Assembly: GCA_022414725.1 (NCBI GenBank)
Contig: CM039464.1
Location: forward strand, 54,106,268-54,170,267
Length of the DNA stretch: 64,000 nt
Direction of reading: 5' to 3'
Source: Microglena sp. YARC
Taxonomy: Eukaryota > Chlorophyta > Chlorophyceae > Chlamydomonadales > Chlamydomonadaceae
Shown: positions 17,424 to 27,798 of the stretch, piece by piece
Layout of the letters: each line of letters begins with the position of its first letter
Position numbering within the stretch: position 1 is the first letter of the stretch
The notes under the pieces: generated by a model
Told to the model about the DNA's origin: nothing
Database searches by the model: none
The model's input: the letters and a program-made list of their open reading frames with translations, nothing else
Position numbers and translations under genes: made by a program

Positions 17424-17512
17424 TTCCTCGGTGCTGATATCTCTTTCCGGATGCTCTAAATTCTGAGTAGAAATTTTAAAAAATCCACCGGGAGGAAGGA
17501 ACGCCCATTAAG
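17361..17512. repeat. Family C MITE, intact copy
   Basis: About 150 bp with terminal inverted repeats. The left end reads GGGGCGTTCC, then CCTCCCGGCAGATTTTT; the right end is AAAAATCCACCGGGAGG, then GGAACGCCCATTAA. There is no coding capacity. Decayed copies lie at 1501-1640 and 11754-11841. A flanking TTAA or TA may be the target site. Confidence 0.75.
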
Positions 17513-17576
17513 TTCAACATAAAGAAAAATAAATGTTGTTTACCAACAGGTACTTTTTTTTCATTAGTTAACTTGG

Positions 17577-18581
17577 ATGGAATACCCACTCGCCGATATC
17601 GAATCAACCCGTCGTGTAGCGACAAAAAATAGAGTTGGTGGCGGTCGATGTTCGGTGCAATGCGCTAACTGTGGCCGCACTGGGCATGTCTATAAGTTTT
17701 GTAAGCATCCCGTGAGTTCATTTGGAATCATTTGCTTCAGGGTTCACAACAGCCAACTCGAATACCTGATGGTGCAACGAAAGTACTCCCTCTGCTTTGT
17801 TGAGTTCGTTCGAGGCAACTACATGCTCCAAAACCGCACATACATCCTCAAATTAGTGTCTAACATGACGGACGAGGAGCGAGACATGTTGTTGGATGGT
17901 CCGTTCACGCATATCTGGAACACTTTCTGGCACACAGAATCCGATGACGTGATCGCGTCGTGCTTTGTAAGGGAATTCAACAAGTCATCGTACCTGTACG
18001 GACAGCTTAGCAAAGGCTACTGGTTGCGCACAGGCGAACCTCCAGAAACTAAACTAAGGTTTTTTAACCTAGAGTCAGCGATTCTTGACACACACGCCGC
18101 TTACATCGAACCTGAATGGGGGTTTCCGAAGGGACGTCGGAACATCAACGAGAGTGACATCGAGTGCGCTAAACGAGAGTTCATGGAGGAGACAGCGATG
18201 GACACCTCTGACATTCTCTTTCTCAGTAATATCAAGCCGGTTGAGGAAACATTCTTCGGCATGAACCGTGTCAATTACCGCCACATTTACTACGTGGTGT
18301 CCATACCTGTACATGGAGGAGGATGCGTATACTCCGATGCAACAAAACAGTACAATCAGTCCGAATCATCTTCAAAAATATGTGCACCCGATTCGATCAA
18401 ATATTCTTGTAAAGAGGATTCCTTCGCCACCAGAACATGGTGGTATGGGTGTGAACACGAGATTCGGCGCGTGGAATGGTTTAACGAAAATGACGTGCGT
18501 CGACGCATACAACAAGAGAACACCACCCGCCTTCGCATGTTCGATATGTTGCATCAACGCATTGCCCGCATGGTCATGTAG
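17577..18581 (+). CDS. Zinc-knuckle Nudix hydrolase, mRNA-decapping type
   Basis: 334 residues from ATG 17577. Residues 29-42 form a CCHC zinc knuckle (CANCGRTGHVYKFC). The Nudix box lies near 180-208: EWGFPKGRRN, then AKREFMEETAMD, with the Arg-Glu-x-x-Glu-Glu catalytic core intact. This pairing of an N-terminal zinc finger and a Nudix domain is that of giant-virus relatives of African swine fever virus g5R and poxvirus D10, which remove caps from mRNA. It may speed turnover of host and viral transcripts. Confidence 0.8.
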   Translation: MEYPLADIESTRRVATKNRVGGGRCSVQCANCGRTGHVYKFCKHPVSSFGIICFRVHNSQLEYLMVQRKYSLCFVEFVRGNYMLQNRTYILKLVSNMTDEERDMLLDGPFTHIWNTFWHTESDDVIASCFVREFNKSSYLYGQLSKGYWLRTGEPPETKLRFFNLESAILDTHAAYIEPEWGFPKGRRNINESDIECAKREFMEETAMDTSDILFLSNIKPVEETFFGMNRVNYRHIYYVVSIPVHGGGCVYSDATKQYNQSESSSKICAPDSIKYSCKEDSFATRTWWYGCEHEIRRVEWFNENDVRRRIQQENTTRLRMFDMLHQRIARMVM

Positions 18582-18585
18582 AACA

Positions 18586-18632
18586 TTGATTTCGTTAGGA
18601 ATGTTTGATTTCGTTAGGAATGTTTGATTTCG
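18586..18632. repeat. 19-bp direct repeat at converging gene ends
   Basis: TTGATTTCGTTAGGAATGT occurs twice with a partial third unit, between the end of the Nudix gene and the stop codon (18614) of the convergent membrane-protein gene, which lies inside it. No hairpin is obvious. Confidence 0.65.
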
Positions 18633-21325
18633 CTGCAATCTCTAAGCTCTTCTAGGTGACGCACATATTGGTTATCGATGTTTTGGTTGATTGTCAGAAG
18701 CCATAGTGTCAATATGGCGAACAAGATTGTTCCGAATAACCTGAGTATCAAAGGCATTGGTGCTAGAGGGACCAAGCAAGCCGATGTATCGAATGCCTCA
18801 GAGAACATGCTCTTGTCCAGCTCCCCGCTTTTGATGAGCGTAATGACTGAACCCAGGCGTTTGACGTTTTCTATCGATGCCATGGGATCCAGCTTCACCG
18901 TCACGTATATTGCCACAATCACGAACACAAGCATTATCATTAGGTACATGACAATCTCCGGCATGGACGAGAACCGCGAGTCTGTATTGAGATAGTTGCA
19001 ACGTTTGTGGTTCGTCTGTGCCTCGTAAAAATATTTGATTGCGAGTTTCGCATCTTGCATAGACGTGTCACCCGCAGTTGTTTCCTCCGGGCTGCCTGTG
19101 CTAGTACCTTCAACGTTAATTCGTCTAATGTTAACCAAATACTCTATGGTTCGGGTTGTTGCGTTTATGAGATTGAAGCTGTTAACGTCAACGACGTGAG
19201 ACTGACGGTCCAATATCGCTAGGCTTTTCTTGAACATAACTTCTGTGATTCCCACAACCGTGATCGCTAAACATGTCAGGAATACCGTGAACAACACCGT
19301 ATCCCAGTACGGCTTCTCTAGGTTCGTTATGAACGAGTCTATGATGACCATGAAGCTCGAAAGCAGGATGAACAAGACGATTGGGACGATGTGCCCTAGG
19401 ATAGCTACGCGTGTGAGCTTATCTTTAGCAGGGATGTAACGCGGAAAGATATTTTTTTGGTCGCGCATTTTTTCGATAATCGGAACGACGTTCCTAAGAA
19501 ACGCGATCCACTTTGTATCTGTCATGTCTTGAACCTTCCTACGCAACCCGTAGTCGGAGATGAGCGACACCAACGGCGATTTTTTCATTGCCAATATTTT
19601 GGTATCTGCGACCCTTAGTGTGTCGAGCATAATCCGTCTTAGGTGCCTATCGAAGTCCTCCAACGAGTACGCCTTAATTAACTGCCCCTCAATGACCTTC
19701 CGGAACTCTAGCAAGTCAAACGCAAAACCGTACTTGTGCATGACGTCGGAGATATCACTGGCGATGTAGTCTCGCTGGTCGAGCAATAAAAACGCGCACG
19801 AGCGCGCGTTCTTCGCCATCTGTTCAAACAACGTGCTGACGTCCACGCGGAGGTAGAATTCTTTCACGTCATCTCCGACTCGTTCCCTGCCAGTCAGAGG
19901 GAACTGCATGAAAAACGAAAGCACGGATATTTCGTTGGAAGACTTTAACGCTTTGTTTTCGAAGACCGCGTCGCATTCTAAGGCGTTTCTGTATTGTTGA
20001 AACACATCCCTCTTGACATTGGAAATGACGACATTGCTCTTTATCTCGAACCCCATATTTGTCAAGTTAGCAGTAGTGGGTACATATCCTCCAATGAACA
20101 GCCGTTCTATCGTGTTCTTAGGAGGTTTCCTCATCGCCACAAATATGGAGCCGATTTCATTTTTGTTTTGTTCCGTGATGAAGCACTCTTCGATAGCCGC
20201 ATACGACTTGATTTTAAACAAGTACCCCTCAGGCGATTTAGGGCGTGAGCAAGTAAAAACGGCGACAATACAATTATCTTCTGCAGCCGCTGCGAACATT
20301 CTCCACGCCGCAGCTTTGGTTTCGCATCTCACCGGAGGGCTAATGAGCCACTGTTTTAACGGTTGCTCTAGAAAAGCGCCTTGTTGTAGATCCTTTGGTA
20401 TAAATTCGTCGCGTAATCGCATATGGATGAATTCCAACACTTTGGGGATGAACAATTTCCCGATTTCTTCTCGAACGATACCTGGGACCGTAGATTTTGT
20501 GACTTGGTTGTCGGCAGGTTGTTTCTCGAAGAAGCTCCGCAATGCGGAGAATTTGGAGTGTATCTCTGTCCATACGGTGAGCCGATCAAAACGATCGTAA
20601 GTGTTTTTGATTTGTTGCAACGCAACGAGCACCCCCTGTTTGTCTGCAGAACACGATTTTTCCACGAGAGTTACAATGGGCGGAGCTGTTACCTGTTTTT
20701 CTTGGTTGCATGCAAGAGCAAGCGTCTTCGTTGTTGAGATTTCAGTGCGTGGGAATACTTCATCCAGAACATTGTCAATATCTTGTCCTGTGATTTTGCT
20801 TGCGGCGAGCTTTATCAATGGATTGTCGCTTAGTTCTGTGCGATAGAAACTAAGAAGGGTGTGCGTTGGTTCGTTCACCTCGAATTCGTATTGTCGTACT
20901 CGTTCTCCCATGGTGATCATGACTACCTTTGTGAGCAAAGATGTCACGGCTACCAGGAGAAGGATGTGGAAAATCTTTTCCAGTATTCCGATGATGTTTA
21001 TTGAGTTGTCGATACCTTTGCACAAGAGAAATGATAGAATGATCGTCACTGAAAGAAGAACGATTGAGATCATACCCATAGTGGATTGAATATCCGATTT
21101 TTGCGCATTGACGTAAGACTCTGCTTTTTTCACCTCCTTTCCCAAAATCACCAACTGGGGGGCGATATTGTTCAAAAGCCGTACCCAACGCGACTTTGTG
21201 AGCTCGTCGTCCGGGTTGTTAAGTGTTTCGTACCTTAGAGAATAAAGGTCCAAATCTCGAAGATCCTCGTTTAGCTGCCTATGAATCTCGCGTAAAATAG
21301 CCATAGGACGCGCAAACAAACCCAT
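18614..21325 (-). CDS. Large multi-pass membrane protein, unknown
   Basis: 903 residues in one frame. Hydrophobic segments lie near residues 83-103 and 117-138, two near 650-710 (HIVPIVLFILLSSFMVII; LFTVFLTCLAITVVGI), and two near the C-terminus (IVMYLMIMLVFVIVAIYV; LRLFGTILFAILTLWLL). Between pairs 1 and 2 is a ~500-residue soluble domain without a motif I know. The helix pairs suggest three hairpins with large domains on one side. A virion inner-membrane or fusion-type role is conceivable but unsupported. The frame is intact. Confidence 0.65.
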   Translation of the reverse strand: MGLFARPMAILREIHRQLNEDLRDLDLYSLRYETLNNPDDELTKSRWVRLLNNIAPQLVILGKEVKKAESYVNAQKSDIQSTMGMISIVLLSVTIILSFLLCKGIDNSINIIGILEKIFHILLLVAVTSLLTKVVMITMGERVRQYEFEVNEPTHTLLSFYRTELSDNPLIKLAASKITGQDIDNVLDEVFPRTEISTTKTLALACNQEKQVTAPPIVTLVEKSCSADKQGVLVALQQIKNTYDRFDRLTVWTEIHSKFSALRSFFEKQPADNQVTKSTVPGIVREEIGKLFIPKVLEFIHMRLRDEFIPKDLQQGAFLEQPLKQWLISPPVRCETKAAAWRMFAAAAEDNCIVAVFTCSRPKSPEGYLFKIKSYAAIEECFITEQNKNEIGSIFVAMRKPPKNTIERLFIGGYVPTTANLTNMGFEIKSNVVISNVKRDVFQQYRNALECDAVFENKALKSSNEISVLSFFMQFPLTGRERVGDDVKEFYLRVDVSTLFEQMAKNARSCAFLLLDQRDYIASDISDVMHKYGFAFDLLEFRKVIEGQLIKAYSLEDFDRHLRRIMLDTLRVADTKILAMKKSPLVSLISDYGLRRKVQDMTDTKWIAFLRNVVPIIEKMRDQKNIFPRYIPAKDKLTRVAILGHIVPIVLFILLSSFMVIIDSFITNLEKPYWDTVLFTVFLTCLAITVVGITEVMFKKSLAILDRQSHVVDVNSFNLINATTRTIEYLVNIRRINVEGTSTGSPEETTAGDTSMQDAKLAIKYFYEAQTNHKRCNYLNTDSRFSSMPEIVMYLMIMLVFVIVAIYVTVKLDPMASIENVKRLGSVITLIKSGELDKSMFSEAFDTSACLVPLAPMPLILRLFGTILFAILTLWLLTINQNIDNQYVRHLEELRDCSEIKHS

Positions 21326-21461
21326 TTCTACCTTTTATTTCTCGTTACAATTTTAAAAATTGTACATTCGCACGTTTGAGAACCACAATTTTACCATACA
21401 TTTCCATGCGCCCGACATGCAAAATTAAAATGTTATTTCAAGCAGTTCAATATTGTCATCC

Positions 21462-23529
21462 ATGTCGGACACCGAATCGCGATCCCCGCAATTAATGGGT
21501 GGTAAAAACGATAAAGCAGTCAAGGAAAATAAAGAAGGAATCAATATGTTCAGAAATGACGATAATGGAGGTGGCGATAATGGCGGTAATGGCGATAATG
21601 GCGGTAATGGCGATAATGGCGATAATGGCGATAATGGCGATAATGGCGGATAATGGCGATAATGGCGGTGGCGATAATGGCGGTGGCGATAATGGCGGTG
21701 GCGGTATTGATGAACGTTACGACAACGCTTCTAGTCGCGTAAGATTTGTTGTTGTTTCATTGAAAAACTTTGGTTTGAAGGTGCTGAACAGCTCTTTTTT
21801 GAAATGGTTATGTGAATTTCTGAAATCTCTCTTGTTCATTGTTGTCGCAGTGTTGGTGGTATACTTGATTTATTACATGGTGAATAAACGTCATTTACGT
21901 ATGTTTCAGTTATACCAATCCGTCAACTTTGAAGATTTTAGTTTCAAGTATAGCACCGATGTTTTGACATCTATAGAGCAGATCCAAACGCAGCTATCGG
22001 ATCCCGATGTTGCGGGTGCTCTCAGCGTGAACGCATCAAAACTGTCTAGTTCTATTTCCAGTTTAATGGGGTCAAGGAGTGTCGATGAGGTTCGGAGTGA
22101 TCTGAACACTTACTTTAGATTTGAGAATTCCCTCCGTAGGCTAACTTTGGCCGGAAAAGCTGATATATTGTACAACACCGATAGATTCACCACCGACGGG
22201 CTTGTGGACAAGAGTCTTGTGGATGAGTTTTTAAAGAATGTAGGGGACCCTGTTGATGCTATATTCGATGCGTCCAAGAGTTTCTCTGAACACTTCGAGG
22301 AAAATATGCGCACACACGAAGACCCTTCCACCGTCAAAAAGACGTACGTGTTCCGATCGCACGTCCACAACCTAAAACTACAAGGGTCATACTTACCTCG
22401 CTTGAAGATCATCGCGAGCATGCGCTCCAAGGGGTCTGGTTTGGCAGTACAGTGGTTTGTACGTTACGGCAACTTGATCAAGGATTGGTGGTTGGTAAAC
22501 GTCCCTAACTCATTCAAAGAGTTCCCCACGCGTTTCATGTATACGCTCAAACTAATGGTAGAGAAGTGGCAATCACTTGGCCAGAGTCTTGCTAAAATCC
22601 CTTGCAATGTTTCCTACCTGGATGATGCAGAACGAATGAAACACTGCGAAGGATTTCAGGGTTCCAAAGCGAAGGATGATGGTGACGGTAACTTGAATGC
22701 TGGTGATGATGAGGAGATCAGGGAAGGGTTCATCGGTTTTCCTAAAATCGATCGCAGACTTTTTCACTTCTTTGGTGGACGTAGCCAAAGCGATCGCATC
22801 GTTGTTTGTCAACTTCCCAAAGGACCCTGTAGGAACTATCATAGGTTTATTGTGCATTATAATCGGTGTCGCCGTAGGACTCATCCTCATCATTGTGTAC
22901 GCTATATTCACGCTAATGGGGCTGGCATATGTAATTGCATTCATGGTCGCCTGGGCTTGGGCCCTTGTATTACCTATTACAATGATACTATTTTACCTGT
23001 TGTTGAGCATCATATTTAGTGTCCCATTCCTTTTATTGTTCATAATTGACCTGATGCTCCAGGGCGCTTTGATAAGGTTATTCGCGTGCAAAACACTTCC
23101 ATCCGAGTGGGTTGACAATGCAAACTACATTTACGACAACTACTACGAGCGATCGATCGCTTACATTGGATTGGTCATGAAACCGTGTACGCGCCGATTC
23201 CTGCCCGTTGGCGTATTTTGCGAACGGATGAGACCTGACATGCCCGACTACTGCCCACACCAAATAATATACAAGATGTTTTCGGGCAACAAACCTACTG
23301 TGTCTGGGTTTACCTTGGGACCGTGTTCGACAGGTTCCGGTCATCGGATCACTACAATATGCACCACCCCGAGACGAAGCGGAAATTCGTTCGCGACAGC
23401 TGGAAGACCAAAGTCATGTGGAACAAAAAATGTACGGACGTTTTCTCGGACTACAACTACATTGTGAAACACGTGTGCTTGGATCCGTCGCAGACGGCGA
23501 CCACACCTGGCGAAGAAGACACGTTGTGA
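21462..23529 (+). CDS. Large membrane protein with NGD repeats, three frameshifts
   Basis: One gene read in four frames: 21462-21653, 21499-23019, 22697-23467 and 23323-23529. The N-terminus is an Asn/Gly/Asp repeat, followed by a membrane helix (LLFIVVAVLVVYLIYYM), a ~280-residue coiled helical domain, and a hydrophobic block of several helices (TIIGLLCIIIGVAVGLILII; WALVLPITMILFYLLLSII). A Cys-rich tail follows (CTRRFLPVGVFCERM; DMPDYCPHQIIYK), a pattern I associate with giant-virus virion membrane proteins. The first break is inside the tandem repeat. The others are near 22750 and 23325. Confidence 0.6.
21558..21705 (+). repeat. 9-bp tandem repeat (GGCGATAAT)
   Basis: Roughly fifteen units of GGCGATAAT and GGCGGTAAT variants encoding Gly-Asp-Asn. 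One unit carries an extra G near 21648, which moves the frame. A slippage site in the 5' coding region of the membrane-protein gene. Confidence 0.8.
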
Positions 23530-23619
23530 TCGCTTTGCAAGGACGCCTTCTGCTCTACTAGGGATCTTGTCAACTCAACATCTAACAAATCATTTTGCTC
23601 CGAGATCAAGTACCCATCG

Positions 23620-23796
23620 ATGGAGAAGGATGACGAATATCAGATGAATTCCTCGCCCGGAACAGCCGAGATATTCAAGCAAACGTGCAGCGTCATGATG
23701 TTCACGATTTCAGTTGTCATCGTTATGATGTCGCTTTTCACAATATCGCTCGTCATCGTGGCCCAGGCAAAGAGAGGGGTGATGAACCAATCGTGA
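23620..23796 (+). CDS. Small single-pass membrane protein
   Basis: 58 residues (MEKDDEYQMNSSPGTAEIF at the start), with one membrane helix near 27-48 (MMFTISVVIVMMSLFTISLV) and a short basic tail. It lies tail to tail with the polyglutamine gene, one base apart. The clean start, helix and stop support a real gene. The function is unknown. Confidence 0.5.
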   Translation: MEKDDEYQMNSSPGTAEIFKQTCSVMMFTISVVIVMMSLFTISLVIVAQAKRGVMNQS

Positions 23797-23797
23797 A

Positions 23798-24250
23798 TTA
23801 AACAACAACCATCTTTGCATGCCAAAGGATAATCAGGATGATCAATGGGTATGCAATGCGGATCAGAACATCTTGCCACCACTTCAAATTCCGCGACATC
23901 TTTACCCGATCTGATGCGACCTTCAAGTAAAAACAAGCAGTGTGGTGCAATGAAACCGCGAACAGTATGGCCAGAGACAAAATGATGAGCTTTCCAACAC
24001 TGCTACGCCGATCCCAAAACATCGCAAGGTATCCCGAAGAATTACCCGCACCACCATGTTCAGATTGGTACGTTCGCTGCTCCATTTCAGCGAATTGCTC
24101 CTCCAACTTGCCCAACTTTGATACTGCATCCGACCTCTGATGAGGAGCTTGATGAATATGTTGTTGGTGGATTCCTTGAACTTGGATCTGATTTTGCATA
24201 ATTCGTTGTTGTTCATGGACATGCTGCTTCTGCTGCTGTTGCAACTGTGT

Positions 24251-24300
<50 letters not shown>

Positions 24301-24550
24301 GCTCCAAATGTTGTTGTTGTTGCACGTTAAGATGCACTTCGTTCTCTAGTTGTTTGGTCAGTTTCTTGGCGTCATGTTTCTCAATAACGGTTTGGTACTC
24401 TTGTTTCTGTTGCTCTTTCTGTTGTAGTTGTGGTGGCTCTACAGTTCCCAACTTTTGTGAATATTGTTGTTCCTCGACGGATTGCGGATCGTTATATATT
24501 TTGTACAGGTTACCTGTGTCTGGACTGGAACCGCTGGTAAGTTCCATCAT
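23798..24550 (-). CDS. Polyglutamine membrane protein
   Basis: About 250 residues from ATG 24550 (MMELTSGSSPDTG). The longer open frame begins inside a transposon relic and is rejected. Gln-rich sequence with a run of ~17 Gln fills the N-terminal half and is probably coiled or disordered. A helical stretch (SKLGKLEEQFAEMEQR) and two hydrophobic segments follow (LIILSLAILFAVSLHHTACF; AYPLIILIILWHAK). Probably anchored in a virion or host membrane. The function is unknown. Confidence 0.55.
24251..24301 (+). repeat. TTG/CAA trinucleotide microsatellite
   Basis: A pure run of about 17 TTG triplets on the plus strand encodes the polyglutamine tract of the gene on the minus strand. Length change is in frame. 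Confidence 0.9.
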
Positions 24551-24589
24551 TTTTTTGTGGGGATATTGATGATACTGTCTGTGGGACAG

Positions 24590-24676
24590 TGAAGTGAAAC
24601 ATATTATCATATGGAAATAAATGTGCATCGCCGTTAGAAAAATGGTTGCCGACTTTGGTGTATTGAAAACTTCCAC
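24590..24676 (+). mobile_element. Transposase 5'-end relic (family B element)
   Basis: About 85 bp match the start of the transposase gene at 34.9-35.0 kb, in opposite orientation: AGTGAAACATATTATCA, GGAAATAAATGT, CATCGCCGTTAGAAAA, GACTTTGGTGTATTGAAAAC. The rest of the element is gone and family A sequence follows directly. Confidence 0.65.
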
Positions 24677-24679
24677 TCA

Positions 24680-24751
24680 ACCAAGTCTTTGGGAGTGAGC
24701 GACCTCTCGCGTTTCGCCGAGGTGTGTCCCACTTTATTTGAGAACAACTGT
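24680..24751 (-). repeat. Family A repeat
   Basis: Reading the minus strand: GTTGTTCTCAAATAAAGTGG, then GGACACACC, then CGGCGAAACGCGAGAGGTCG and CCAAAGACTTGG, shared with the copies at 41.3 and 47.7 kb. The stop codon of the glycosyltransferase gene lies within it. Confidence 0.65.
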
Positions 24752-25838
24752 AGTATCTTTGTGGCTGGTTTGAAGATGCTCGTACAACGCCATGTACTCT
24801 CTGAGGAATCCTGACGATATGTCTAGTATGGCCTCCCCTTCCACGTATGCGGCGTACGCCTTTTCGTAAAGCACACGCGCCTCCTCGTGTTTGCCAAGAC
24901 TTCCGAGACACCGCGCGTGCATCGCCCAGACGTCGGGGTGCGCCGCGAACTGGGCACCGTTCGGGCTACTAGATAAAGACAAGACAAACTCGTTGATTGC
25001 GGCATTTAGAGCTTCCGGTTTGCCTTCTGAGGTTTTGTGCGTAGAAGAGCTTGCAGAATGGCTGGTTCCATATCAGCAGGTTGTTGGACTGAATGGTAGA
25101 CACCGCGGCCCCAATCTTTGACCCGTCCACGAATACGTTGTGCGAGGAGACGTACATGCGTAGCCCCAGGGTGTTGGCGACGTAGTGCAAGTGTATGGGC
25201 GTGGGGAGGCGGACCGGAAGCATAGCCCTTGACATCGCCTCCGCGGCCTTTGGCGTCACTAGGTAAGCGTCGCATGCGGGAGGGGTGCGGAAGAGCGTGT
25301 CCAGTGCTGGGAAGCTGAGGTCCTCCGTTGGGGGGGATGGGAGGCTGATGAACACGACATCGGCGTCCGCAGGCGCCTCCTGTGTAATGCGCGTGAGAAG
25401 CGGGCGCAGGTTCTGGGTGAATAGCGTGTCATCTTCCACGACGAGCGAGAACCTCCGGTTCTGTGTGTTGTGATGGCGTTGTGCGCCTATGCCTGTGAGT
25501 GCGGCTCTGTGTTTCAGAGTATTAGAGACTTGTCGCAGGTTGATTGCAGGGGGCGTGAACGACCTGAACTTTTCGGGGATATTGTTCGAGTTGATGTCCA
25601 CGTATTGGTCCTTGCATGTTAGTAGAATGCGTTTGAGTTGCTCTGTCGGGTCATGGTCGTCTATCATCTCGATGGTGTTGTTTGTGCTTAGGGGCCCTAG
25701 CACGGTGGACAGGAGTTGCACGGACGCTGCGCGTGTTTTGCGCAACAGACTGAGGGCGTGCACTAACATCACGCTTTGTATGATGGGACCTTCTCCCGGG
25801 GACGAAGCCCTACCTTGTTGTGTTTCCTCGCGCTGCAT
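24734..25838 (-). CDS. GT25-like glycosyltransferase with helical tail, one frameshift
   Basis: Starts at ATG 25838 (MQREETQQGRASSPGEGP). The GT25 core has RQVSNTLKHRAAL, RFSLVVEDDTLF (residues ~130-140, metal-binding Asp pair) and CDAYLVTPKAAEAM with VFVDGSKIG. These enzymes transfer sugars to protein or lipid and are common in giant viruses, where they may glycosylate capsid proteins. Near 25030 the frame breaks. The other frame continues into a helical, TPR-like tail (RCLGSLGKHEEARVLYEKAY) ending inside a family A repeat, so the last residues and stop come from the repeat. Confidence 0.65.
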
Positions 25839-26258
25839 TATGTTTTCTTTCCTGGATAAGAACAAAAAATGTGAATGGAGACCACCGCGCGTGTGCAATT
25901 ATATTGTGACTGGCCAACTTGGTCACTATTGAACTTTCCCTTGAAAATAACTAAGCGGAATGCTCAAAAAAATGCTCCAAAATCAGTCAAAATACGCATG
26001 GATGCGTAAATAAAATTAGCCTCAATATCAAATACCTATGATATTCATATTCGTTTTTTTTTGTGTTGATGTACATGGTGGAAATCGCTGCTATAATTTA
26101 CTTAGCTTTTACACGCCACTCCTTCAAAAAGGATCTCGATTCAATAACAACGAATTTTGACGACTGTAAGGAGTCCGCTGCCAAAGCTCTTGATTAGTAC
26201 AAAATCCCACCAAAGACAAAATCCTGTTTTGGCTCTGAAAACAAATTCATATCGTCGT
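25839..26258. other. AT-rich intergenic region
   Basis: About 420 bases between divergent genes. It is clearly richer in A and T than the flanking genes, with T tracts near 26055. It presumably holds promoters for both sides. I see no RNA gene, repeat copy or convincing short ORF. Confidence 0.5.
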
Positions 26259-26603
26259 ATGGGTATTGCATACAAGATGAATAGTAGTGAAACACATAAA
26301 ATAATGATCAATGCTCAGGACATAATCGATTTGATGCAGAAGGATGGGTGCCAATCCTCCATGAAAGAGATAATGGGGGCGATTACAAATATAGGGGAAA
26401 TTCTCGGTGAAAAAACACTTCCTTGTGGTCTGGTGACCTCTGTGTCCGTAGAGGAAATTAATAGTTTGCAAGGACAGTTTCCCGCTTCAATATTGAACAA
26501 GGTTCATGATCTGGTCAAAATTATCATTCACGGATCGTGCGGAAAAGATGGCATGGTCGACGCTGACATGATGATGACCATTATGAAGAACGTAGTTGCA
26601 TGA
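26259..26603 (+). CDS. Small duplicated-domain protein, first copy
   Basis: 114 residues from ATG 26259 (MGIAYKMNSSETHKIM). The domain is helical with conserved KDGCQSSMKEIM, NIGEILGEKTLPCG and a C-terminal block HGSCGKDGMVDADMM then MTIMKNVVA. The next gene repeats the same domain. KDGMVDADM recalls an EF-hand loop but is too short and lacks the spacing. It ends at a TGA (26601-26603) that is in frame with the second copy. The function is unknown. Confidence 0.6.
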   Translation: MGIAYKMNSSETHKIMINAQDIIDLMQKDGCQSSMKEIMGAITNIGEILGEKTLPCGLVTSVSVEEINSLQGQFPASILNKVHDLVKIIIHGSCGKDGMVDADMMMTIMKNVVA

Positions 26604-27005
26604 ATATGTGACGTCTCTGATGCAAATGTAAAATATCAAAATGACATCGTCGGTATTTCTTACACAACGAATAACGAACTCACCCGAAGAATATTGATCA
26701 GTGCAAATGGAATTGCTGATGCGATGACGAAGGAGGGGTGCCGAACCTCCATGAATGAGATTATGTCATTGATTAAACATTCAGGGGAGATACTTGGCGA
26801 AGTACCACTCACTTGTGTTCTGTCTAAGTCAATTTTCGGACAAGAAATTGTTAAGGCTTTGGGTGGAAAGGTTGAGGTTGCAGTAATCGAGAAGATTCAA
26901 AATATGGTCAACACTATCATTGACGGATCATGCGGGAAAGATGGAATGGTCAACGTTGACACTGTGATGACCATTATGAAGAACGTAGTTTCATCTCTGT
27001 GTTAA
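26604..27005 (+). CDS. Small duplicated-domain protein, second copy
   Basis: It lies in the same frame as the first copy after a single TGA. Translating onward gives YTTNNELTRRILISANGIAD, aligning with the N-terminus of copy one, then KEGCRTSMNEIM, HSGEILGEVPLTC and GSCGKDGMVNVDTVM then MTIMKNVV. No ATG precedes the domain in frame; the first usable start is a TTG at 26694. It is either a two-domain protein interrupted by a stop codon, a readthrough product, or a decayed duplicate. Confidence 0.5.
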   Translation: MCDVSDANVKYQNDIVGISYTTNNELTRRILISANGIADAMTKEGCRTSMNEIMSLIKHSGEILGEVPLTCVLSKSIFGQEIVKALGGKVEVAVIEKIQNMVNTIIDGSCGKDGMVNVDTVMTIMKNVVSSLC

Positions 27006-27798
27006 AAGTCCACGGACCAATACAATAAACATATATCAGATGGACATCGACAGAACACAAGATGAGATGGGGTTGTGCAGTTGTATCGGTCTGATTCTGT
27101 TTCTTTATTTCCAAATATACTGACCGCCCTTATCTAAGGCAGTTGCTTGGGGTGGGTATTTGTTTTGGGCGATCATGGTCCTGTAATGTCTGTACTCGTT
27201 AACATCCTGCAATTTGTTGATTCAAAATCGTATTGGTGTTCCACATACACCATCACCGTAAGGTGTGCGTACACGAGGCGTTTCATTTTAAATGTCACTG
27301 TACTGTATTACTGTACTGTATTGTATCGGTTTGTAAAAAAATTGATGACACACAGAACTAACTAACATCGAGTGTACATTTAATCCACAACTTGCGCACC
27401 TAATTTTGTGCAAGAGCATCTGTGTAACTCCGCATCATTGTGTATGATTACGATAGTGTTGACGCATCGTGTCTACATCTATCGATTCCTAATTGAAGGC
27501 ATGAAGCAGAGAACTCTAACTTTTTCTTGTACAAGATCTTTCAATGCCTGGACGATCATGCGGATCTTGATTGCGTGACGCTGCCATTGAAGTTTCATAC
27601 TGTCATGTACGACTCGATCATGTCTGCTGCATCGTGATGACGCAGCACACAGTTATTTGGATTCGTCTTGGCGTATTTGGTGAAACTGCAAAGCGTGAAG
27701 CATGGTGCCTACGAGATAAGGGTTCGCGTTCATTGCAGTCTCACCACCTTTCTTTGTATCAAGTTACAAATTGTATTTTTATTTCTCAACACCATTAA
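27006..27798. other. Intergenic region without a convincing gene
   Basis: About 790 bases. It includes a CTGTATTA/CTGTACTG microsatellite-like stretch near 27298-27325. A 75-codon frame at 27571-27798 has no recognisable feature and abuts the MutS relic, so I leave it out. No repeat family copy or RNA gene is seen. Confidence 0.45.

Noticed and set aside
26259..27005. EF-hand calcium-binding protein
   Set aside because: KDGMVDADM resembles part of an EF-hand loop but the 12-residue ligand spacing is absent in both copies.
27571..27798. 75-codon frame before the MutS relic
   Set aside because: No start context, motif or natural composition; it ends exactly where the MutS frame begins and is probably chance.
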